From NCBI GenBank assembly GCA_016181345.1, contig JACOZM010000081.1:1-5146 (forward strand): a stretch of 5,146 bases of DNA, given 5' to 3'. The DNA is from Candidatus Woesearchaeota archaeon. Lineage in GTDB: Archaea; Nanobdellota; Nanobdellia; Woesearchaeales; GW2011-AR9. Each line of letters opens with the position of its first letter. Position 1 is the first letter of the stretch. Shown here piece after piece: positions 1-5,034 of this stretch. The notes below the pieces were generated by a model. That model saw only the letters and a list, made by a program, of their open reading frames with translations, was not told the DNA's origin and did no database searches. The translations under genes and the position numbers were made by a program.

Positions 1-2000
1 CGTTTGGCCATAACTGCTAATAAAGCAGCAGTATCTCTTGGATTCTTGGTGTAAAGGACAGGCACGGAAAAGTCTAATACGATCGAAGCCAACATTCCAC
101 GAATAGCGTTAGCATGAACCTTACGGATAGAATAGATATCTTCTTCCCCTTCAATGATCACTACTGCTTTGTCGAAGTTGCTTCGCAGATCCTTGACCTG
201 GCCAAGAAGTCTTCCATCAACGATAGAATTGACAAAATCAGGAACTTTCTTTAATTCAACACCTACTTTTCCCGAAACGAGATAATCAGCAGAAACTAGC
301 TGTCCAGTTCGGACCGAAACACCTAAATCAATTAATTCTTTGACAATTTTATTGTCTTTCTCTCGATGATCAGCAAGGATGGAAACAACCTGTTCTTCAG
401 GAATAAATCTCTGCAAGGTAGTTTTCCCCTCGTCAGTATATTTTTCCTTGTTAGTATCTTCAGAATGAGAAAAATTGTCGCCCAAACTCTTCGTCAACGA
501 AAATTCTTTTTTAATCTGATCGAGATTCCGGTACATTCTTTTTTCCTTATGATGGGCGCTCCAGCGGTAGCCTTCATCTCGAGTATTAGCGGTTACTAAC
601 AGGGTTACTTCTCCTTCTTCCAATCTTCCTGTTCTTCCTCTTCTCTGAATGGCGCGAATGGCTGAAGGAACTGGCTCGTAGAAAATGACCTTATCCACTT
701 TAGGGATATCCAGTCCTTCTTCAGCAACAGACGTGGCGACTAAAACATTAAACTCCCCATTCCTAAATTTATCCAATATTTCTTTTTGCTGTTTCTGAGA
801 AAAACCAAGGCCATTTTTTTTAGCCTGGCCGACAAAGATATGGGTCTTAATATTTAATCCAGAAATTTGTTTAATAACTTCTTCAGCCGAATCACGGAAT
901 TGAGTGAAAATAATAATTTTCGATTCGCTGTTTTTAATAATAATTTCACTGATGATTTCCTTAAGGCGGATTAATTTTGGATGCTGGACTCCTTTCTCGG
1001 CTAACTCTGCAGTTAAGTATGCTGAAGCTTTAAAATTTTCATCCAATGAGAGATTCTTTACTGCTTTTATCTTTGAAGTTAACGCTTCTGCAAGCAACCT
1101 CTGGAAATATTTATTTAATGGAACAATCCCTTGAGTTTCTAGAAGCTCTAGGGCGTGTTCAACCTTAAGGGCTTCAGCAACCAAGGAGATGCTTTTTAAT
1201 AATTCAAAGTCACGATTTCCTTCAGAAATATTCTTTTGTAATTCTCCCTGTAATCCTAGTAATTCCCCTTTGGTCATCTCTGAGCTTTTAGCATAGCCAT
1301 ATTGTTGAGCTTCTGATAGTTTGCTTTTTCGGCACTGTTTTAAGAACGTCTGAACTTTCTTAAACTCTTCAGGAAAATCTACTTTCTCCCAATTTTTGTT
1401 CATTTTTTGAATATACGGCTGAACGTCAGGATCTTTCTCTGTCCTAACTTCTACTTTTTCAATCAAGAGATTTTTACACACTTCTTGGATAGTTTCTAGA
1501 TCACTTCCCGGAGAAGCTGTTAAGGCTAAAATACGTCCGTGGTTCGATAATTTTTCATACTGCTGTGCCAGCCAGACATAAGAATAATCTCCCGTAGCAT
1601 GATGAGCTTCATCAAAAACAAGCAAAGAAACTTCTTCTAGCTTCACTCTTTTATTGATAACATCATTCTCTAATCCTTGAGGAGTAGAGATGATAATTGT
1701 AGCTCCTTTCCAGAGTTCAGCTCGCTTTTCCGGAGTAACGCTTCCGGTAAATAAGACTATTTTTTCTTCTGGAATGTCAAGATGCTGCTTAAATGTGTCA
1801 ACGTGCTGTTCGCATAACGGCTTAGTTGGAGAAAGCATTAATATTTTCGAATTAGGATAATGGTGAAGGCGTTGAGCAGCCAATAAGAAGGCTAAAGCAG
1901 TTTTTCCTAATCCTGTTGGCAAGACAGCTAGAGTGTTAAAGCTTGCTGCTGTGCCTAGGATAGTCTGCTGGTACAAACGGGGAGTAAAGTTCTTGAGCAT
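1..2000 (-). CDS. hef: Hef: FANCM-type helicase fused to ERCC4/XPF-type nuclease, partial (3' end beyond the left edge)
   Basis: Archaeal Hef acts at stalled or branched replication forks: a superfamily 2 helicase remodels the fork and an XPF-family nuclease cuts it. The frame is open for 666 codons from the ATG at 2000 to the left edge. An in-frame TAG at 2013-2015 and no start between fix that ATG. RecA-like domain 1 has Walker A PTGLGKT (28-34), DEAHH (130-134) and TASPGS (161-166). A helical insert, about 190-335, separates it from RecA-like domain 2 (about 340-490), which has VGQA (390-393), AEEGLDIP (about 426-433) and QRRGRTGR (452-459). A polar linker with a PIP-like motif (526-533) follows. 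The ERCC4 nuclease domain starts near 538 with DHRE (544-547), D572 and then E582-L583-K584...D588, where the family normally has ERKxxxD. The conserved NAIRGMLAS-type segment follows. The C-terminal HhH domain expected in Hef (Pyrococcus Hef is about 760 residues) would lie outside the window. No frameshift was seen. It lies 68 nt after the ORF6N gene. Confidence 0.93.
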   Translation of the reverse strand, partial: MLKNFTPRLYQQTILGTAASFNTLAVLPTGLGKTALAFLLAAQRLHHYPNSKILMLSPTKPLCEQHVDTFKQHLDIPEEKIVLFTGSVTPEKRAELWKGATIIISTPQGLENDVINKRVKLEEVSLLVFDEAHHATGDYSYVWLAQQYEKLSNHGRILALTASPGSDLETIQEVCKNLLIEKVEVRTEKDPDVQPYIQKMNKNWEKVDFPEEFKKVQTFLKQCRKSKLSEAQQYGYAKSSEMTKGELLGLQGELQKNISEGNRDFELLKSISLVAEALKVEHALELLETQGIVPLNKYFQRLLAEALTSKIKAVKNLSLDENFKASAYLTAELAEKGVQHPKLIRLKEIISEIIIKNSESKIIIFTQFRDSAEEVIKQISGLNIKTHIFVGQAKKNGLGFSQKQQKEILDKFRNGEFNVLVATSVAEEGLDIPKVDKVIFYEPVPSAIRAIQRRGRTGRLEEGEVTLLVTANTRDEGYRWSAHHKEKRMYRNLDQIKKEFSLTKSLGDNFSHSEDTNKEKYTDEGKTTLQRFIPEEQVVSILADHREKDNKIVKELIDLGVSVRTGQLVSADYLVSGKVGVELKKVPDFVNSIVDGRLLGQVKDLRSNFDKAVVIIEGEEDIYSIRKVHANAIRGMLASIVLDFSVPVLYTKNPRDTAALLAVMAK

Positions 2001-2068
2001 GGTGTTATTAACCTAACTTTCTTTTTTCTTCTCTTTACTTTTTAATTCTATCTCTTTAATTTGCTCCT

Positions 2069-2962
2069 TTATTTCAACCCTAATTTGTCGAGTAGTTTAA
2101 ACGCTTCTTTGTCAAATTTGGAGAATGCAAACCATTTTTTACCTAAATCTTTCAATGAAGCTCCAAAATGATACACTTCCCGATTATCTACTATTAGAAA
2201 TCGGTCATGCGATTGAGTAAACTCCTTAATTTCAATAGGAGGATATTGTGAATTATATTTTACTAAATCAAGAGATAATCGTTTCGAGATTTCTTTAGTG
2301 AAAATAGTCATGGTTACATTAGCATTCCGTTTGCTAAATAAGGTTAAAACAGAATCATCGATATAATTGTCTACTAATATGATTGAATGTTTAGCACTTC
2401 TAATTAAATCTGAAACAAAGATATAAGCATCAAAGATCTGACCATCAAAAAATATGCCTTTCTCTTGCTTTATATCCTTACTTTGGATGGCATCAAATAT
2501 CTCCTCAAATTTTTGATCTTGTTCGATCTGCTTCTTTTCTACTACATCTAACCTTTGAAAAATCTGAGCATTAGAAATGAGAAATTTTCTCATCGCAACA
2601 AAAGCCTGTATAATTTGAATACTTACTCTTATAGCTGTGTCACTTTTCAAAACACCAGAAAGCATAGCCACCCCTTGTTCAGTGAAAGCATAAGGTAAAT
2701 ACTTTCGGTGTATTCCTCTGCCTTTGTTTAAGGTCGCAATTTGCGACCTTAGAGAATTATGTTCTAATCCATTTAATTGAAACATAAATTCAAAAGGAAA
2801 TCGTTCAATGTTTCTTCTAACTTGTTCATTTAAGCGTTTTATTTTTACATTATATAATTCAGCTAAATCCTCATCTAGCATTACTTGCCGACCTCTAATA
2901 GTATAAATCTTGTTCCTAAGGTGATCAACATTAATGATTTGGTTATTTTCCACTCTTCCCAT
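2069..2962 (-). CDS. ORF6N-domain protein with C-terminal PLD-like domain
   Basis: This 297-residue protein joins two modules. Residues about 10-125 are an ORF6N domain, a DNA-binding module common in phage and mobile-element proteins. Typical stretches are DEDLAELYNV (30-39), the RNIERFPFEFMFQLN region (50-64) and YLPYAFTEQGVAMLS (about 88-102). Residues about 128-165 are charged and probably form a coiled coil. Residues about 172-290 resemble a phospholipase-D-like domain: a strand IILVDNYID, then HDRFLIVD (252-259), an HxR form of the HxKxxxxD motif, and GASLKDLGKKW (267-277). Only one HKD-like motif is visible, so activity would need a dimer or may be absent. There is no signal peptide or membrane segment, so it should be cytoplasmic. 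The role is not established; DNA binding is likely, nuclease activity only possible. ATG at 2962 is the upstream-most start and sits 20 nt from a TATA-like box; GTG at codon 4 is an alternative. A 23-bp palindrome lies within codons 71-78. Confidence 0.88.
   Translation of the reverse strand: MGRVENNQIINVDHLRNKIYTIRGRQVMLDEDLAELYNVKIKRLNEQVRRNIERFPFEFMFQLNGLEHNSLRSQIATLNKGRGIHRKYLPYAFTEQGVAMLSGVLKSDTAIRVSIQIIQAFVAMRKFLISNAQIFQRLDVVEKKQIEQDQKFEEIFDAIQSKDIKQEKGIFFDGQIFDAYIFVSDLIRSAKHSIILVDNYIDDSVLTLFSKRNANVTMTIFTKEISKRLSLDLVKYNSQYPPIEIKEFTQSHDRFLIVDNREVYHFGASLKDLGKKWFAFSKFDKEAFKLLDKLGLK
2729..2751. repeat. 23-bp palindrome inside the ORF6N coding region
   Basis: TAAGGTCGCAA (2729-2739) and TTGCGACCTTA (2741-2751) are exact reverse complements separated by one T. 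The site lies in codons encoding LRSQIATL (71-78) of the ORF6N-PLD protein. Part of it follows from the protein sequence, but the exact match also depends on synonymous codon choices. Confidence 0.75.
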
Positions 2963-2978
2963 TTTTCCGATACTTTCC

Positions 2979-2986
2979 TATATAAA
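2979..2986 (-). promoter_or_regulatory. TATA-like box of the ORF6N-PLD gene
   Basis: The minus strand reads TTTATATA here, preceded by the purine-rich GATGAAG, which could serve as a BRE. The centre is about 20 nt from the ATG at 2962 and about 29 nt from the GTG at codon 4. Archaeal transcription usually starts about 25 nt after the TATA centre, so the mRNA would have little or no leader. A perfect hairpin (2993-3011) lies 6 nt further upstream. Confidence 0.5.
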
Positions 2987-2992
2987 CTTCAT

Positions 2993-3011
2993 CCGCACTT
3001 GTCCAGTGCGG
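2993..3011. repeat. Perfect 7-bp inverted repeat upstream of the ORF6N promoter
   Basis: CCGCACT (2993-2999) pairs perfectly with AGTGCGG (3005-3011) around a 5-nt loop TGTCC. The arms are GC-rich within an AT-rich spacer. No T-run follows on either strand, so it does not look like a terminator. It lies directly upstream of the TATA/BRE region of the ORF6N-PLD gene, where archaeal regulators often bind, and could be an operator. Confidence 0.5.
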
Positions 3012-3118
3012 GAGTGGCTAAGCTATTTTATAGTTTTAAGGTTTTATACGAGCATTTTAAGAGATATTACGGTTTGTCTTGTGTGATGTTTATTTTGCTT
3101 TTATTTCCAGTATGATTC

Positions 3119-3159
3119 GTGATTAGTAATTAAGTCATTATTGGCCACTTATTAATCAT
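3119..3159. repeat. Imperfect inverted repeat in the spacer
   Basis: GTGATTA (3119-3125) pairs with TAATCAT (3153-3159) with one G-T wobble at the end, and TAAGT (3131-3135) pairs with ACTTA (3147-3151). The two stems are joined by an uneven internal loop (5 nt against 1 nt) and close an 11-nt loop. It is AT-rich, so chance is a real possibility. Confidence 0.3.
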
Positions 3160-3260
3160 CAATACCCTCATTTTTAGGAGAAATCGCCAAAATTAGGATA
3201 GAAAGAATTATGTCCAAATTATCACGGCAAAAAACCTTATCACAGGGAAGGAATAGTTTT

Positions 3261-3270
3261 AAGAAAAAAT
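3261..3270 (-). terminator. T-tract terminator candidate of the SRPBCC gene
   Basis: The minus strand reads ATTTTTTCTT beginning 15 nt after the SRPBCC stop codon. Archaeal RNA polymerase can terminate at such U-rich stretches without a hairpin. A second six-T run at 3229-3234 could act as a backup. Confidence 0.4.
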
Positions 3271-3285
3271 GAAATGCAAATAGGA

Positions 3286-3735
3286 TTATGCATCTGGAAT
3301 AACTGGTTCAACTAATTTTGCTAATTTCTCTAACGATTCCTGCCACCCTAAATAACACATTTCTATAGGTATAACCGATGGAATACCTTCTTGGATTATT
3401 TTAAGTTCTGTACCGCAAGAAACTTTCTTAAGCAAAATCGAAGTAGTCATTTCTCCAGGTAAATTAGGATCGTCAAATTTATCAGTGTATTTTAGGAATT
3501 CGTTGTGTTTTATTTCTAAAATCTTTCCGCCAAAGGAATGACCATTGCCAGTGGAAAAATTGATAAAAGACATTTTGTATTCTCCACCTGGACGCACATC
3601 CATTTTATGGACAACACACACAAATCCATAAGGAGGTATCCAGGATGCATAGGCATGACTATCAGTAAAGGCACGAAATATCTTTTCAGGGGCTGATTTA
3701 AGAACCCTGTGTAATGTTACTGTGTTGTTTGACAT
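3286..3735 (-). CDS. SRPBCC / AHSA1-family protein
   Basis: This 149-residue protein belongs to the AHSA1 branch of the SRPBCC (START/Bet v 1-like) fold, which forms a deep hydrophobic pocket. It starts with the usual N-terminal strand and helix (VLKSAPEKIFRAFTDSHAYASWIPP, in the family pattern of a vertical start, a helix and a Trp). It continues with the hallmark MDVRPGGEYKMSF (about 46-58) and ends with a long helix (GWQESLEKLAKLVEP). Its length covers a single complete domain. It is probably cytoplasmic, with no signal or membrane segment. Members are named after the Hsp90 co-chaperone Aha1, but single-domain microbial versions have no fixed function and their ligands are mostly unknown. 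The ATG at 3735 lies about 25 nt after a TATA-like box with no Shine-Dalgarno site, which suggests a leaderless mRNA. A T-tract follows the stop. The conserved C-terminal half resembles common bacterial homologues, so transfer from bacteria is possible but inferred. Confidence 0.87.
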   Translation of the reverse strand: MSNNTVTLHRVLKSAPEKIFRAFTDSHAYASWIPPYGFVCVVHKMDVRPGGEYKMSFINFSTGNGHSFGGKILEIKHNEFLKYTDKFDDPNLPGEMTTSILLKKVSCGTELKIIQEGIPSVIPIEMCYLGWQESLEKLAKLVEPVIPDA

Positions 3736-3756
3736 ATTAATGCAAAGCTAATTTTG

Positions 3757-3764
3757 TTTAAAAA
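3757..3764 (-). promoter_or_regulatory. TATA-like box of the SRPBCC gene
   Basis: The minus strand reads TTTTTAAA here, preceded by GCAAACC as a possible BRE. The centre is 25-26 nt from the A of the ATG at 3735, the distance expected if transcription starts at or next to the start codon. No Shine-Dalgarno-like sequence lies between, so a leaderless mRNA fits. Confidence 0.5.
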
Positions 3765-3794
3765 GGTTTGCTTTAAGTTGTTGCGGATATTACC

Positions 3795-3815
3795 ACCTGA
3801 GTCCGTAGGACAGGT
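3795..3815. repeat. Bulged 8-bp inverted repeat upstream of the SRPBCC promoter
   Basis: ACCT (3795-3798) and GTCC (3801-3804) pair with AGGT (3812-3815) and GGAC (3808-3811). A 2-nt bulge (GA) interrupts one side and the loop is GTA. All eight pairs are Watson-Crick, so the structure holds on both strands. It lies about 30 nt upstream of the TATA-like box and could be an operator or a degenerate dispersed palindrome. Confidence 0.4.
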
Positions 3816-3842
3816 CACTACCTCTCTTTATCTTATTACTCC

Positions 3843-3887
3843 TTTATCCCTATTTATTCTAGGGGTAGGAAATTATTAGGGGATAAA
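3843..3887. repeat. Long-spaced 8-bp inverted repeat with an alternative local hairpin
   Basis: TTTATCCC (3843-3850) is the exact reverse complement of GGGATAAA (3880-3887), with 29 nt between. The left arm can also pair locally, TATCCCTA (3845-3852) with TAGGGGTA (3860-3867), but that pairing contains a G-T wobble that becomes an A-C mismatch in a minus-strand transcript. It lies 61-105 nt after the proB stop and may belong to the proB 3' end. No T-run follows it on the minus strand. Confidence 0.35.
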
Positions 3888-3900
3888 ATTTTAATCATTC

Positions 3901-3910
3901 ACTCATGAGT
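3901..3910. repeat. Perfect 10-bp palindrome ACTCATGAGT
   Basis: The self-complementary sequence lies 38 nt after the proB stop on the minus strand, with TT and AA flanking it one base out on each side. It may be a protein-binding site. At this length a chance occurrence within 5 kb is not rare. Confidence 0.3.
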
Positions 3911-3947
3911 AAACGTAGAATATTATAAACGGATTAACAACTTTAAT

Positions 3948-5015
3948 TTACACCCAAACAAAATTCTCTCTCTTAAATACAATCTTCTCGCCTTTTTTTC
4001 CCTTTATCTTTTCTAATTGAATAGAAGAATAATCTGAAATTGCTTTCCCGAAACTCCTGCTGCAGACTAATTCAACAACTTCATTCTTTTCAAAAACTCC
4101 TTCGACCTTAATAACACCAGCTGGCAACAAACTTTTACCTTCTTTTAATGCCTTAAACGCTCCTTCATCAACAATAATTTTCCCCTTAACAGGAGCGAGG
4201 TTAATCCACCGCTCTTTCTGAGATATTCGCGTAGAAGATACGAATCTCGTACCTACTTCATGAACTAAAACTTTTCTTAAAACATGATCAATACGGCCAT
4301 GAGTGATAACCATCTCCACTCCGGCCGAGGAACATAGTTTAGCCGCATCTAATTTTGTTTTCATCCCTCCAGTTCCTTTGATTGACGCTTTTCCACCCAT
4401 TCGCTCAATCTCCGGAGTTATTTTCTGCACTTCACGGATGAGTTCCGGCTTCTTTCCAAAGTTAGATTTTTCTTTAGGGTTACTTGTATATAACCCTTCA
4501 ATGTCAGATAATAAAATCAAAATATCAGCATCAATTTTGGAAGCAACTAACGCAGAAAGTTTATCGTTATCTCCGAAACTGGCATCTATTTCCTGAGTAG
4601 AAATAGCATCGTTCTCATTGATAATTGGGATTACTCCTAATTCTAAGAGCTTATTTAATGATTCAGTTAGATTCAAATAGACTTTCCTATTTACAAAAGA
4701 ATCGTACGTCAAGAGGAGTTGAGCAACATTGATGTTATACTTAGAAAATACCTGTCTCCACATCTTCATCAGTAAATCCTGCCCAATGGCAGCACAGGCT
4801 TGGCGTAAAATTATGTCTTGAATTTTTCCGGAGATATGCAGAGTATCTTTTCCTGCTCCAATTGCTCCAGAAGAAACGATAATAATATCGTGACCATCAT
4901 TTTTTAATTGAACAATCTCCTCAGCAATCCTTGAAAAGTAACCACTGTCTAACGAACCTTTTTCAGTCGTGAGAGTGTTTGTTCCTAATTTGATGACAAT
5001 ACGTTTTTGTTTCAT
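3948..5015 (-). CDS. proB: Glutamate 5-kinase with C-terminal PUA domain
   Basis: ProB phosphorylates the gamma-carboxylate of L-glutamate with ATP, the first step of proline synthesis, in the cytoplasm. The 355-residue length is close to the 367 of E. coli ProB. The amino-acid-kinase domain covers about 5-255: KLGTNTLT (9-16, K9 for phosphate binding), VSSGAIGAG (47-55), INENDAIS (132-139), FGDNDKLSALVA (147-158), LLSDIEGLYTSNP (168-180) and GTGGMKTKLDAAK (214-226). The expected equivalents of the E. coli catalytic and substrate residues K10, S50, D137 and N149 are present as K9, S49, D136 and N150. A PUA domain covers about 275-355, beginning near GKIIVDEGAFKAL and including SLLPAGVIKVEG. 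This is the long two-domain form seen in many bacteria, where proline feedback acts on the kinase domain. It starts 19 nt after the proA stop, in an A-rich leader with no clear Shine-Dalgarno site, and is probably read from the proA transcript. Confidence 0.97.
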   Translation of the reverse strand: MKQKRIVIKLGTNTLTTEKGSLDSGYFSRIAEEIVQLKNDGHDIIIVSSGAIGAGKDTLHISGKIQDIILRQACAAIGQDLLMKMWRQVFSKYNINVAQLLLTYDSFVNRKVYLNLTESLNKLLELGVIPIINENDAISTQEIDASFGDNDKLSALVASKIDADILILLSDIEGLYTSNPKEKSNFGKKPELIREVQKITPEIERMGGKASIKGTGGMKTKLDAAKLCSSAGVEMVITHGRIDHVLRKVLVHEVGTRFVSSTRISQKERWINLAPVKGKIIVDEGAFKALKEGKSLLPAGVIKVEGVFEKNEVVELVCSRSFGKAISDYSSIQLEKIKGKKGEKIVFKRENFVWV

Positions 5016-5034
5016 CTTTTTTTGCTTTTCTAGT

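Larger units (their letters stand above)
2963..3285. other. 323-nt non-coding spacer between the SRPBCC and ORF6N-PLD genes
   Basis: No convincing gene is seen on either strand. From right to left the stretch holds a T-tract (minus strand) just after the SRPBCC stop, a second T-run at 3229-3234, an imperfect inverted repeat at 3119-3159, AT-rich sequence with several TATA-like strings, the GC-rich hairpin at 2993-3011 and the TATA-like box at 2979-2986. The longest open frames are short, lack family resemblance, or overlap the ORF6N gene on the other strand. Confidence 0.6.
3736..3947. other. 212-nt spacer between proB and the SRPBCC gene
   Basis: No gene is seen. On the minus strand, from proB leftwards, it contains the 10-bp palindrome (3901-3910), an AT-only palindrome TAAAATTTTA (3884-3893), the long-spaced inverted repeat (3843-3887), the bulged hairpin (3795-3815) and the TATA-like box (3757-3764). 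No clear T-tract terminator for proB was found. Confidence 0.6.

Noticed and set aside
366..599. Plus-strand ORF opposite the Hef linker and nuclease region
   Set aside because: It is antisense to the conserved Hef frame and has no family-like sequence.
904..1134. Plus-strand ORF opposite the Hef helicase region
   Set aside because: It is antisense to the conserved Hef frame; the hydrophobic start comes from the complement of Ile/Lys-rich codons.
3008..3023. Stretch GCGGGAGTGGCTAAGC-like, resembling the 5' end of an archaeal tRNA-Leu
   Set aside because: No anticodon arm, no GGTTCRANTCC-type T-arm and no matching 3' acceptor strand follow. The resemblance is limited to the first bases and overlaps the hairpin arm.
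2885..3115. 76-codon plus-strand ORF spanning the start of the ORF6N gene and the spacer
   Set aside because: The first third is antisense to a well-supported gene, it runs through the promoter and hairpin, and the protein resembles no family.
3210..3272. 20-codon plus-strand ORF (MSKLSRQKTLSQ...)
   Set aside because: It is very short, has no recognisable family or promoter, and its Lys-rich end is just the complement of the T-tract after the SRPBCC gene.
3884..3893. AT-only palindrome TAAAATTTTA
   Set aside because: Low information in an AT-rich spacer; not treated as a separate site.
4303..4596. 97-codon plus-strand ORF opposite proB
   Set aside because: It is antisense to the most conserved part of the kinase domain and resembles no known protein.
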